Source: an uncultured Bacilli bacterium (GTDB taxonomy: Bacteria > Bacillota_I > Bacilli_A > RF39 > UBA660). Taken from it: DNA of 64,000 nucleotides. The notes under the pieces are model-generated. The model was not told the DNA's origin. It searched no databases and saw only the letters and a list, made by a program, of their open reading frames with translations. Each line of letters begins with the position of its first letter. Positions within the stretch are counted from its first letter, which is position 1. A program made the position numbers and the translations under genes. The stretch is taken from assembly GCA_910587065.1 (NCBI GenBank), contig CAJUMA010000005.1:72672-136671 (forward strand). Direction: 5' to 3'. Below are positions 1 through 8,067 of the stretch, piece by piece.

Positions 1-224
1 TTCTTAAATGAAAGTACTTGATTAATATCATTTAAGCCTTCAACTGTAATCATGTCATAACCTTTATGAACACGATAACTAGCAATTTTATAAAAAGCAT
101 TATCTATAAAAACATTTTTACCAATTAAAAAAACTCGAGATTTTAATTCAAAATCCGATTTTATTCTAAACTCTCCCTTGATTCCATGAGTATTAACAAC
201 TTTACCAATATAAACTTTCTCCAT
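1..224 (-). CDS. rimM: 16S rRNA processing protein RimM, N-terminal part (partial)
   Basis: The minus-strand reading frame opens at an ATG at 224 and runs without a stop off the left edge, giving 74 residues. It begins MEKVYIGKVVNTHGIKGEF and contains a later RVHKGYDMITVEGLNDIN stretch, both characteristic of the RimM N-terminal beta-barrel. RimM is known to bind ribosomal protein S19 and assist maturation of the 30S subunit head. The start is supported by the conserved position of the GKVVNTHG motif near the N-terminus. Only the N-terminal half is visible, so integrity of the PRC-barrel half cannot be judged. Confidence 0.88.
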   Translation of the reverse strand, partial: MEKVYIGKVVNTHGIKGEFRIKSDFELKSRVFLIGKNVFIDNAFYKIASYRVHKGYDMITVEGLNDINQVLSFK

Positions 225-249
225 AGATACCTCTTAGCAAACTATTATA

Positions 250-936
250 TTAAAACTCACTCACATTTTCAAGTATATTATCTACAACCAAATTATCATA
301 TACATCATTTTTATGTGTATATTCCTCCTCAGAAGTAATAAGCTCACCAATAATAAATTTATTTTCTCTTAATTTTCTTACATACTTATCATTGTACAAA
401 TTAATATCCATATTAAAAAAATCACATTTTTTATATAAAAGAGACTTAATATAATTACTAGAGTTTAATACAAGACCAATTACATAACTAGGTTTATTTT
501 TATAAAACCATTTTAAAGTTTTCTTGTTATCGCTTATAATGGCAAATTTTCCTTCATAATTATCTAAAATGTTGGAAATTTCTCTTTCTACAGCAAATTG
601 ACGCACTTTACTCTCTATTTTAAATATTAAAGGGACATTTCCATTAATCATGTCTAATACTTCTTTAAGTGTTGGAATTTGGTACTTTGCAATATAAGAT
701 AATTCATCATAACTAATTTCAAGTAAATCTTGATCAACATGTAGCATTCTTTCAAGATTTTCATCATGAAAACAAATCAATGTTCCACAGCCAGTCATTC
801 TTACATCTAGTTGAATAATAAAACCAAATTTATTCGCTCTTTGATACGCCTGTAATGTATTTTCAAAAATTCTCTCATTATCATATATTCCATGATAAGC
901 AATCAAGTTGCTTTTAAGAAAATCTAAATCTTTCAT
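250..936 (-). CDS. GDPD-like protein with degenerate active site
   Basis: This 228-residue protein has the pattern of a glycerophosphodiester phosphodiesterase TIM barrel: an N-terminal H/G region, ENTLQAY, an xLD motif, T-x(3)-G-T, FHDENLERM and a PLIF strand near residue 102. Family enzymes use two His and three acidic metal ligands. Here the usual HRG reads Y14-H15-G16, the usual ELD reads Q42-L43-D44, and the usual IEIK strand reads F105-K106-I107-E108. Only the HD pair (57-58) and Asp44 look intact. It sits just after the rimM start and may be read separately. I infer loss or change of catalysis, so the fold call is firmer than the enzyme call. Confidence 0.7.
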   Translation of the reverse strand: MKDLDFLKSNLIAYHGIYDNERIFENTLQAYQRANKFGFIIQLDVRMTGCGTLICFHDENLERMLHVDQDLLEISYDELSYIAKYQIPTLKEVLDMINGNVPLIFKIESKVRQFAVEREISNILDNYEGKFAIISDNKKTLKWFYKNKPSYVIGLVLNSSNYIKSLLYKKCDFFNMDINLYNDKYVRKLRENKFIIGELITSEEEYTHKNDVYDNLVVDNILENVSEF

Positions 937-1023
937 ATTATTTCACCAAAATAATTATAGCAAATTAACAATGTATTATAAATAGATTTAGTTATAGTTT
1001 CAAAAAAAATTCTAAATGAACTT

Positions 1024-1566
1024 CTATTTATAGACAAGAGTGCCTGATAGATATAATTTATCGGCTATTGTTTTTATTGCAACCCCACCAGAAGTACCAT
1101 CGTAACCATTTTCTACAACAAAACTTAATTTGCTACCATTTACAGCACATTTCATTTTATAAGAAGAACAATTTTTATCAGTTCTACTTGAATAATACCT
1201 ATTAGTATTAAGTGATGCACTAAGATAAAACGCATGATAACTTTGAGCAGTGTGGGACATCTCAACATATCCTCTCGGTAAACTAAAATTCTCTCCCGTA
1301 TCGCTTGATGTTGATGGAGAATAATTTCCTCTCATTTCAAGTTCACAAGCTACTACTTCACTTGGCGTAAATCCTAAATCTATAGTATATGAATTACTTT
1401 CCCCTCTTGCCGCAAGTGCAACTGAACTCCCATACTTTAAAGTCACGTTACTTGGTATACTTGTTGGTACTTTTTCAAATTTATATGCTTTATATCCTTC
1501 ACCTATACCTGTAATACCTAAAACTGTTTGCCCTGATACTAATTTATCTGCTGTTAAGCCTATCAT
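1024..1566 (-). CDS. Putative secreted protein body with tail-fibre-like motif
   Basis: This 180-residue frame starts with MIGLTADKLVSGQTVLGITG, a motif seen in phage tail-fibre-like and bacterial surface proteins. A Ser/Thr/Tyr-rich, probably beta-structured domain with three Cys follows. A GGAG sequence eight bases before the ATG could allow separate initiation. A good signal peptide lies immediately upstream in a different frame (see 1544-1648), so this may be the body of a secreted protein whose frame was shifted at an AT repeat. No specific function is recognised. Confidence 0.5.
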   Translation of the reverse strand: MIGLTADKLVSGQTVLGITGIGEGYKAYKFEKVPTSIPSNVTLKYGSSVALAARGESNSYTIDLGFTPSEVVACELEMRGNYSPSTSSDTGENFSLPRGYVEMSHTAQSYHAFYLSASLNTNRYYSSRTDKNCSSYKMKCAVNGSKLSFVVENGYDGTSGGVAIKTIADKLYLSGTLVYK

Positions 1567-1648
1567 ATATTACTCCATTTGAATCTAGGGCATATACTGG
1601 ACTTACTATTAACATTAAACTAACTATTATACTTAATACTTTTTTCAC
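1544..1648 (-). CDS. Short ORF encoding an orphan signal peptide
   Basis: A GTG at 1648, preceded by GTAGGTG at suitable spacing, opens a 34-codon frame. It begins VKKVLSIIVSLMLIVSPVYA, a textbook Sec signal peptide with a cleavage site after the Ala, then reads LDSNGVIYD and stops shortly after. It overlaps the start of the 1024-1566 gene in another frame. Adding one AT to the AT repeat at 1565-1570 would join the two frames (NGVIY followed by MIGLTADK). I infer that this is the lost N-terminus of the downstream protein; a genuine coupled mini-ORF is the alternative. Confidence 0.45.
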   Translation of the reverse strand: MKKVLSIIVSLMLIVSPVYALDSNGVIYDRLNSR

Positions 1649-1778
1649 TAAAAAACACCTACAATCTTTATCCGTTTTTAAGCGGACTTATCTACTTTGA
1701 TTATAGCTTTTTTTTAGCAAGCCCTAATCGTTCTGTCAAGTGTATTTTTTTACTTACTTGTCATTTTTCTCCATATTT

Positions 1779-1805
1779 ACATATGTTTTATATGTCCACA
1801 TATGT
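1779..1805. promoter_or_regulatory. Paired ACATATGT palindromes, candidate operator
   Basis: The 336-base gap between the divergent genes at 1566 and 1903 contains two perfect ACATATGT palindromes, at 1779-1786 and 1798-1805. Their starts are 19 bases apart, about two helical turns. They lie about 100 bases before the double-HTH gene at 1903. A role as binding site for that regulator is inference. Nothing else in the gap was identified apart from the leading part of the signal-peptide ORF. Confidence 0.35.
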
Positions 1806-1902
1806 TATGGGCTCATTTTGTCCTTTGTAATCATATAACTAGCATTAGCAAACCCTCGAATTAGAAAAATTTATGTGTAAAAATTTCATTAGGTGGTAAT
1901 AA

Positions 1903-2343
1903 ATGATTGATGTAACAAGACTTAAAGATATAAGAGAAGATAATGATTTAAAACAAGAAGAAATGGCTCGAATACTACACGTTAAAAGAAGTGCCTATTC
2001 ACTTTGGGAACTAGGAATTAGTATTATTCCTTTTGATCATTTATATGATTTTGCCTCCTATTTTCATTTATCAATTGATTATGTAATTGGACTTACAAAT
2101 GATCGTACAAAAGTTGATTATCCTCCCTTTGATTTAAAACTAATTGGAGAAAATCTAAAAGAAATTAGACTTGAAAATAATATGTTGCAAAAAGATGTAG
2201 CTAGAGAATTAAATACAACTCAAGCATGTATTGCAAGATATGAAGTAGGCGCTATTTGTATTTCAACATCAAATATATATAAATATTCAAAAATATTTAA
2301 AACTAGTATTACATCATTTTGCAAAGAAAAAATTGCTGCATAA
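1903..2343 (+). CDS. Tandem-HTH XRE-family regulator
   Basis: This 146-residue protein carries two helix-turn-helix domains of the XRE/Cro type. The first spans about residues 4-65 (IREDNDLKQEEMARILHV, then a YSLWELG recognition region). The second spans about 84-140 (IRLENNMLQKDVARELNTTQ, then a IARYEVG recognition region). There is no sensor domain. The start is supported by AGGTGG eight bases before the ATG. It stands alone, divergent from the putative secreted protein, and is followed by a hairpin terminator. The paired palindromes upstream could be its operator. The regulatory role is secure from the fold; its targets are unknown. Confidence 0.8.
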   Translation: MIDVTRLKDIREDNDLKQEEMARILHVKRSAYSLWELGISIIPFDHLYDFASYFHLSIDYVIGLTNDRTKVDYPPFDLKLIGENLKEIRLENNMLQKDVARELNTTQACIARYEVGAICISTSNIYKYSKIFKTSITSFCKEKIAA

Positions 2344-2344
2344 G

Positions 2345-2375
2345 AAAACTGCGTATAAACTTATTACGCAGCTTT
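2345..2375. terminator. Bidirectional hairpin terminator
   Basis: Stem CTGCGTA (2349-2355) pairs perfectly with TACGCAG (2365-2371) around a nine-base loop. An A-run lies on one side and a T-run on the other. It sits between convergent stops at 2343 and 2375, so it can serve both genes. Confidence 0.8.
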
Positions 2376-3073
2376 TATTTGCTTAATTCATATAAAATTA
2401 TACTAGTAGCAATAGCAACATTTAAACTTTCGCATTTCTTATTCATTGGAATATAAATAGTATCAGTAGCAAAATTACTTATTTCTTCTCTGACACCATT
2501 TCCTTCATTTCCCATAATTAAGACATAATTCTTACTACTTTTAACATCGCTTACAGATTTACCCGATGAAACATTAGTTGTAAATATATCATAATCATCT
2601 AAATCAGAAAGAATATTTTCTAAATCAGCAACAATATAATTTATATTAAAAAACATCCCTTCACTGCTTCTTAAAGTTTTTGAATTATATACATCAACTG
2701 TATCCTTTGATGCGACAATTGTATCAATATCAAAGGCCACAGCACTTCTAATAATCGTCCCTAAGTTTCCTGGGTCTTGTATGCCATCTAAAACTAGTAT
2801 ATTGCCCGACACTTTAATATCATTAAGTTTTTTTGCAATACCTAAAACATTTGGAAGAGAATTTAAAGAAGATAATTTACGCATTACTGCTTCACTAACC
2901 TTCGTACCAATACTGCCATCTAAAGAAAAAACATCAACTAAAATACCAACCCCTTTTGCTTCTTCAACTAAATGTTCACCTTCAACAATAAAAAGGCCTT
3001 CTAAATCACGATATTTTTTTAAATTAAGTTTAGCATATCTTTTAATTTTCTCATTATTAATAGATTCAATCAA
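2375..3073 (-). CDS. SpoU/TrmH-family 2'-O-ribose RNA methyltransferase
   Basis: This 232-residue protein has an N-terminal substrate-binding part (FIVEGEHLVEEA near residues 28-39) and a C-terminal SPOUT domain. The three SpoU motifs are present: LDGIQDPGNLGTIIRSA (about 95-111), MGNEGNGV (about 188-195) and ESLNVAIATSIILYEL at the C-terminus. These form the trefoil knot that binds S-adenosylmethionine. The family 2'-O-methylates rRNA or tRNA; which target cannot be told by eye. It directly follows the YgjP-type gene with a one-base gap, so the two are co-transcribed. Confidence 0.88.
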   Translation of the reverse strand: MIESINNEKIKRYAKLNLKKYRDLEGLFIVEGEHLVEEAKGVGILVDVFSLDGSIGTKVSEAVMRKLSSLNSLPNVLGIAKKLNDIKVSGNILVLDGIQDPGNLGTIIRSAVAFDIDTIVASKDTVDVYNSKTLRSSEGMFFNINYIVADLENILSDLDDYDIFTTNVSSGKSVSDVKSSKNYVLIMGNEGNGVREEISNFATDTIYIPMNKKCESLNVAIATSIILYELSK

Positions 3074-3074
3074 A

Positions 3075-3692
3075 TTAATCCCTCAATTCTTTTCTGGCTT
3101 TCTTATACTCTGGAAAATGGGCCTCAACCTCTCGCCAAAAAGCAGCAGAATGATCCATATGCGACCAATGTGAAAGCTCATGTACAATAACATAATCTAT
3201 TAAGAATACACGCTTATGTATAAGAAGAGAATTTAATGTAACAGTCATACTACCTCTATTACACACGCCCCAACGACTCTTCATTTTCCTTATACGTAAT
3301 CTAAATTTAGGTAAATTATTAAAAGTATCCGCAATAATGTTTAATCTATCCTGAAACACTTTTAAACTTTTTCTTTCTAAATAAAGATTAATAGCTTCAA
3401 TTGATGGACCATATGCCGTTCTATCTTTAAAAGCAATTTTTTTAGAGTACACATACTCAAGTTCTTTACCTAAAAGCATAACTTTAGCAAATTTGGCGTT
3501 ATCATTCAAAACTTTTTTATACATCTTCTCCAAAGATTTTTTATTATCGGCTAGCAACTTATAAATTTCTTTATCCCTTACTAGTCTTGGACAAGTCACA
3601 TAAATTTGTCTATTTTCATTTATTCTAAAATAAATATTTTTTATTTTTTTTCTTTCAATAACTACTTCTAACTCATCACCAGAGATATTCAT
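3075..3692 (-). CDS. YgjP-type zinc metallopeptidase (M48-like)
   Basis: This 205-residue protein ends with the zinc-site signature VIVHELSHWSHMDHSAAFW, in which HELSH plus a downstream His bind the metal. The upstream LRIRKMKSRWGVCN segment is typical of the YgjP/DUF45 family. These are small cytoplasmic proteins proposed to be metal-dependent proteases. The start overlaps the stop of the upstream gene at 3689, which indicates translational coupling. The family call is strong and the substrate is unknown. Confidence 0.85.
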   Translation of the reverse strand: MNISGDELEVVIERKKIKNIYFRINENRQIYVTCPRLVRDKEIYKLLADNKKSLEKMYKKVLNDNAKFAKVMLLGKELEYVYSKKIAFKDRTAYGPSIEAINLYLERKSLKVFQDRLNIIADTFNNLPKFRLRIRKMKSRWGVCNRGSMTVTLNSLLIHKRVFLIDYVIVHELSHWSHMDHSAAFWREVEAHFPEYKKARKELRD

Positions 3693-4633
3693 CTTTTACC
3701 ACTAAAAACTTCGTACCACTCAGCAAGGGAATTTTTTCCCTTATTAAAAGCATAAGTAAAAGCACGCTTTAAAGTATTCCAAGTAAGATTAACTGATTCT
3801 TTTAATAATCTAAAATCATTTTTTGCAAGTTCACATTCTTTTGCATTTGAATTACATATTGAAGTAGTTAAATCCATATATTTAGCAATTAATTTTTCTT
3901 TTACATCATTATATTTATCTTGAATATTTTCTTTATAATTAGGCCATTTTGAGTCTATTTTTACATCCATAAGCAAAGCATAATAGACAATCTTCGCTTT
4001 TGCAGAAGATGTTAATTCATTAAACTTTTTGCCTTTTATTTCTCCATCGTAAAAGATAAAATCAACCAAAGTTATAAAGCAATCCTTAGCCTTATCTAAA
4101 GTACTTCCCTCACTTTGAGCATCATTATAAGTATTTTTGGCGTAAGAAATAACTTCATTTTCACTTACCTTTGTTGTATATCTATAAGTTGTTTTTTGTG
4201 TTTTCGTAGTTGTTATTAAAGATGTAGTTGTTATTTTTTCTTTTGTAACTGTAGTTACTTTCTCATCTTCATCAAAGTAAGCTACAGTAGTTGTTTTATA
4301 ATCATCAAGAATAGATACTTCATTTTCACTTAAAAGAGCAGTAACTACACCATTACCCTTTTCTTTATCACTTTCAGTATTATAAGTTATCGAAACAAAA
4401 GTACCTGTATTTATATCCTTATTTCCTGTTACATAATACCTTTCATCATCAACACCTTGAATAAGTAAATAATTACTTCCTTTTTCTACGACTACTCCAT
4501 AAGCCTGTAAATCTTGAGTTCCATGTTTTTTAGAATCGTGATTTTCTTTATAAAGCAAAAAAGAAACTAATGAGAGTAAACAAATTGATATAAATATTAT
4601 TACTGTTAGTATAATAACTTTCTTATTCTTCAT
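3689..4633 (-). CDS. Membrane-anchored protein with Thr-rich linker, unknown
   Basis: This 314-residue protein begins with a short basic start and one hydrophobic segment (about residues 5-28), consistent with a signal anchor. A small beta-rich domain (about 45-110) follows, then a Thr/Lys-rich linker (about 115-155) and a helical domain with three Cys towards the C-terminus. I do not recognise a family. AGGTGATG precedes the ATG closely. It lies between der and the YgjP-type gene with overlap or short spacing on both sides and is probably in their operon. It most likely acts outside the membrane. Confidence 0.75.
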   Translation of the reverse strand: MKNKKVIILTVIIFISICLLSLVSFLLYKENHDSKKHGTQDLQAYGVVVEKGSNYLLIQGVDDERYYVTGNKDINTGTFVSITYNTESDKEKGNGVVTALLSENEVSILDDYKTTTVAYFDEDEKVTTVTKEKITTTSLITTTKTQKTTYRYTTKVSENEVISYAKNTYNDAQSEGSTLDKAKDCFITLVDFIFYDGEIKGKKFNELTSSAKAKIVYYALLMDVKIDSKWPNYKENIQDKYNDVKEKLIAKYMDLTTSICNSNAKECELAKNDFRLLKESVNLTWNTLKRAFTYAFNKGKNSLAEWYEVFSGKR

Positions 4634-4641
4634 CTCATCAC

Positions 4642-5955
4642 CTATTCCTCATCATTTTTATTTTTAAATTGTAAAATAATTGGAGTTCCTTCTAAATCTA
4701 TATTTTCTCTTATCTTATTTTCTAAGTATCTATGATAAGAAAAATGTACAAGTCCCTTATTATTAACATTAAAAGTAAATTTAGGCGGACATGTCCCAGA
4801 TTGGCTAACAAAATATATTTTAAGTCTTCTACCCTTATAAGAAGGAGCCTCATGAAGAGCAGTTGCATCTCTAATAATATCATTAAGGACACTTGTTTTA
4901 ATTTGGCTGGTATAAGATTCATAAGCTTTAATTATAGCTGGCATAAGTGTATGAATCCTTGATTTTGTAACGGCTGATAAAAATACTAAAGGTGCATAAG
5001 GTATAAACTGGAACTCATCTCGCATTTTTTTCTTCCAAGCCTTCAAAGCTTGATCCTTATTTTCAATTGTATCCCATTTATTTACAACTAAAACAACAGA
5101 TTTTCCTGCATCTATCGCATAAGAAGCAATATGTTTATCATGTTCCAGTATTCCAGTTGTTGCATCAATAACAATACAACAAACATCACTTCGCTCAATC
5201 GATTTTAAACTTCTAATCAAAGAATACTTTTCAATTGATTCATATATTTTTCCTTTTTTCCTAATACCTGCCGTATCAATAACAACATAGTCTCTTTTTT
5301 CATAAGTAAATCTTGAATCAACAGCATCTCGTGTCGTTCCTGCAACACTAGAAACAATTTGTTTTTCTTCACCTATAATTGCATTTACTAAGCTACTTTT
5401 ACCAACATTTGGTCGACCGATTATTGAAAACTTTATATCCTCGCTAGCTTCTTCCGTAGAATAGATAGGAAAGTCTTCTGTTATTAAGTCTAGCAACTCA
5501 TCAATATGTCTTTTATGCTCAGCACTAACAGTAATAATAGTTTCAAAACCCAGCTCATAATATGCATAAATATTATCTTCGTGACTTTTATCATCTATTT
5601 TGTTTAAAGCAACAATAACCTTCTTATTCGTTCTAAGTAGCATATCTCTAACTGCTAAATCATTAAGGGTTATATCTTCTCTACCATCCACAACAAAAAC
5701 AATAACATCTGCTTCATCTATCGCCAATTCTGCTTGCATTCTAATATTATCATTAAATGTTGCAGTCTCTAAGTCAATCCCACCAGTATCAATTAAAGAA
5801 AAAGACTTGTCTTTATAATTACATACTCCATAAATTCTATCTCTAGTAACTCCTGGAGTATCAGCAATAATTGACTTTTTCTCATTTATTAATCTATTAA
5901 AAAGAGATGATTTTCCTGTATTAGGTCTACCAACTAAACATACACATTTACGCAT
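4642..5955 (-). CDS. der: Ribosome-associated GTPase Der (EngA)
   Basis: This 437-residue protein has two consecutive GTPase domains and a C-terminal KH-like domain, the unique layout of Der. Domain 1 shows GRPNTGKSSLFN (8-19), DTPGVTRDR, DTGGI and NKID. Domain 2 (from about 175) shows GRPNVGKSSLVN, TTRD, DTAGIRKKGK and NKWD. Der is essential for 50S subunit assembly. GGGAGGGG precedes the start codon. Length matches the family norm. Confidence 0.97.
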   Translation of the reverse strand: MRKCVCLVGRPNTGKSSLFNRLINEKKSIIADTPGVTRDRIYGVCNYKDKSFSLIDTGGIDLETATFNDNIRMQAELAIDEADVIVFVVDGREDITLNDLAVRDMLLRTNKKVIVALNKIDDKSHEDNIYAYYELGFETIITVSAEHKRHIDELLDLITEDFPIYSTEEASEDIKFSIIGRPNVGKSSLVNAIIGEEKQIVSSVAGTTRDAVDSRFTYEKRDYVVIDTAGIRKKGKIYESIEKYSLIRSLKSIERSDVCCIVIDATTGILEHDKHIASYAIDAGKSVVLVVNKWDTIENKDQALKAWKKKMRDEFQFIPYAPLVFLSAVTKSRIHTLMPAIIKAYESYTSQIKTSVLNDIIRDATALHEAPSYKGRRLKIYFVSQSGTCPPKFTFNVNNKGLVHFSYHRYLENKIRENIDLEGTPIILQFKNKNDEE

Positions 5956-6014
5956 ATTATCCCCTCCCTTATCAGTACCTTATATTACCATAAATTGAAT
6001 CTTATTACAATTAA

Positions 6015-6042
6015 GAAAAAAACATATGCATTAAACATATGT
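6015..6042 (-). terminator. Hairpin terminator after the pilin gene
   Basis: On the minus strand ACATATG (6042-6036) pairs with CATATGT (6028-6022) and is followed by seven T residues. It lies just beyond the pilin stop at 6050. Confidence 0.7.
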
Positions 6043-6049
6043 GTAAATT

Positions 6050-6667
6050 CTAACCATTTAAAGGTCTATATTCGTTAAAATTATTAGAATTAGGTGTTTC
6101 TTGCTTTCTGTCGCATTCATTTTTGTCAAAATATGCATAAACTCTATTATTACGGTAATAAACATAAACAACACAATTATTCATTATATAGTTAGAATTA
6201 GGATTTACTATAACGTTATTATAATAGATTTCTTGTCCCGATGGACATTTGCCATTACATTGATTTTCTTCATCCCAACCAAGATTATTGTATTTAACTA
6301 AATCTGCTAAAGCAACTCTTGTACACCAATATTCTTTTCTTTTATCTTGATTAATTAATGGAGTATTCTCGGAATAGCTTTTAGTGCCAACAGAAACACT
6401 TTCAATATCCTTTTTATTATTAAAATTAAAAGTACATGTTGTGTGTTGAGATGAATTTGTTAAGCTAGTACCTTGTCTAATCAAACTTAAATTAGACTGA
6501 CCAAACTCTTGAGCAGCTTTCTCAATAAGTTCAATTTTCGTGTTATAAGCCTGATTCTTAACATTTGCAGCCAACTTAAAAGCGTTGGGAACAGCAATAA
6601 CCATTAATATTGCTAAAAGAACTATAACAGCCAATAATTCAACCAAAGTAAAACCGTTTTTTCTCAT
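6050..6667 (-). CDS. Type IV pilin-like protein (class III signal peptide)
   Basis: This 205-residue protein begins MRKNGFTLVELLAVIVLLA, a perfect prepilin N-methylation motif. Cleavage is expected after Gly5, giving a mature Phe1 and Glu5. A long hydrophobic helix continues to about residue 30. The rest contains several Cys and Tyr/Asn-rich sequence, consistent with a surface-exposed globular head. Pilins of this type assemble into type IV pili, pseudopili or competence filaments. The gene stands between der and engB, apart from other pilus genes; the only assembly gene in the window is pilB at 12.6 kb. Confidence 0.85.
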   Translation of the reverse strand: MRKNGFTLVELLAVIVLLAILMVIAVPNAFKLAANVKNQAYNTKIELIEKAAQEFGQSNLSLIRQGTSLTNSSQHTTCTFNFNNKKDIESVSVGTKSYSENTPLINQDKRKEYWCTRVALADLVKYNNLGWDEENQCNGKCPSGQEIYYNNVIVNPNSNYIMNNCVVYVYYRNNRVYAYFDKNECDRKQETPNSNNFNEYRPLNG

Positions 6668-6694
6668 ATCATCACCTTAAAAATATTATAACAC

Positions 6695-6724
6695 AAAAAA
6701 AGGAAAATAATTTAATTATTCTCC
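6695..6724 (-). terminator. Hairpin terminator of engB
   Basis: Minus-strand GGAGAATAATT (6724-6714) pairs with AATTATTTTCC (6712-6702), including one G-U pair, and is followed by seven T residues. The engB stop codon lies inside the hairpin. Confidence 0.7.
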
Positions 6725-7308
6725 TCACTTAAATAACTTGACAAAATATTGTATATTTCTTCTCGACCCTTTTTTGTAACGGAAGAAAAAACAACAAACT
6801 TATCTTGTGGTAAAATATTTAAAGATTCCCGCAAAACTTTTTCACATTTTTCTTTCTGATTAGTTTTTACTTTATCAAACTTGGTTGCTACTATTACTGT
6901 TGGTATTTCATAGTATTTTAAATAATTGTACATTAAAACATCATTCTCTTGAGCTTTATGGCGAAAATCAACTAATAGAAAAACACATTTTAAATTTTCT
7001 CTAGTTTTAATATACTCTTCAATCATAAGTCCAAACTTCCTTTGTTTTTCCTTTGATACATCTGCATACCCATATCCTGGGACATCAACTAAATAAAAGT
7101 CACTATTGACTAAATAAAAATTAAGGGTTTGAGTCTTCCCTGGTTTTCCTGAAGTATGAGCATAATTCTTACGCCCCAAAACTGTATTAATAAAACTACT
7201 TTTACCGACATTACTTCTACCGCATAATAGAAATTCACATTTTTCATCTGTTGGATATTGACTAGTTCGTACAGCGATTGTTTCCAAATTTGAACTCTCT
7301 ATCTTCAT
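6712..7308 (-). CDS. engB: Ribosome biogenesis GTPase EngB (YsxC/YihA)
   Basis: This 198-residue single-domain GTPase has GRSNVGKSSFIN (P-loop, about 30-41), the GKTQTLNFY switch I region, DVPGYGYADV (G3) and TKFDKV (G4). Order, length and the PGYGYA signature are specific to EngB. EngB is known to act late in 50S subunit assembly. The gene is transcribed alone between the pilin gene and an unknown coiled-coil gene. Confidence is high. Confidence 0.96.
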   Translation of the reverse strand: MKIESSNLETIAVRTSQYPTDEKCEFLLCGRSNVGKSSFINTVLGRKNYAHTSGKPGKTQTLNFYLVNSDFYLVDVPGYGYADVSKEKQRKFGLMIEEYIKTRENLKCVFLLVDFRHKAQENDVLMYNYLKYYEIPTVIVATKFDKVKTNQKEKCEKVLRESLNILPQDKFVVFSSVTKKGREEIYNILSSYLSEENN

Positions 7309-7390
7309 TATATATTCACTTTCCTAACACCATAACTATAACAAATATAATAAAATAAATCAAACGCATTACAATAAAAAATAGTATAAA

Positions 7391-7918
7391 CTAATTCTTG
7401 CGAAAATGGTCTAAAAAACTATGTTTATGTGCCGATATTTCTAAATGCTTTTTATCTTGATGACGATTAGGCTCTTTTCTTGCTTTAATCATGTCATAAG
7501 CACGAGTAACGACTTGATAAAACTTTAAAAACTCTTGATTTAATTCATCTTTGGATTTACCTAAAGTCTCATTTTGTTCTTTAATTATCCCATCGCTTCG
7601 AAGATTTGCAAAATTTCCATCCAAAAGTCTTTGCCTTTGTCTTTCAATTTCTTCAAAGCGAATATATAATGAAAATAATAGATGATTTAAATTATTTACC
7701 GCATAAGGCTCTAAAATTAAATTAAGATACGCCAATTTTCCTTCGATATCATTTTTTTCACTTTCGAAAAAACATACTTGCTCGCCAAATTCATCTATAG
7801 TTCTTAAAGACTTTGCAAGTTCATTAGAAGTATCAACTAAATAAGAAATAGCTATTTCTAATTGTTCTTTTGCTTGATAATTCTCAATACTAATTACAAA
7901 TTCACCAATCTTATTCAT
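7391..7918 (-). CDS. Coiled-coil protein of unknown function
   Basis: This 175-residue hydrophilic protein is mostly helical with no Walker, Cys-cluster or membrane motif. Runs such as YIRFEEIERQRQRLL and KEQNETLGKSKDELNQEF suggest coiled coils. A His/Lys-rich C-terminal tail (about 150-175) is unusual and might bind metal or nucleic acid, which is speculation. GGGGGA precedes the start codon. It lies divergently next to recU. Confidence 0.7.
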   Translation of the reverse strand: MNKIGEFVISIENYQAKEQLEIAISYLVDTSNELAKSLRTIDEFGEQVCFFESEKNDIEGKLAYLNLILEPYAVNNLNHLLFSLYIRFEEIERQRQRLLDGNFANLRSDGIIKEQNETLGKSKDELNQEFLKFYQVVTRAYDMIKARKEPNRHQDKKHLEISAHKHSFLDHFRKN

Positions 7919-8067
7919 TTACAGTTCCCCCTTTAATTACTAATTATTCTAGCAAAACATACTAAATCTGTCAATTTTGCCAAAATAAAAGAAAGCCTTC
8001 ACTTTTATTATATTATTATAGAAAAAAATAATTCTTTGTTATATAATATTACATAAGGTGAATTTAG

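Noticed and set aside
1024..1566. Prophage remnant, because of the tail-fibre-like motif
   Set aside because: No other phage gene, integrase or att-like repeat is near; the motif also occurs in bacterial surface proteins.
1675..1740. TTGACA near 1733 on the minus strand as the promoter of the signal-peptide ORF
   Set aside because: The nearest TATAAT is 28 bases away, too far for a sigma-A promoter; left unassigned.
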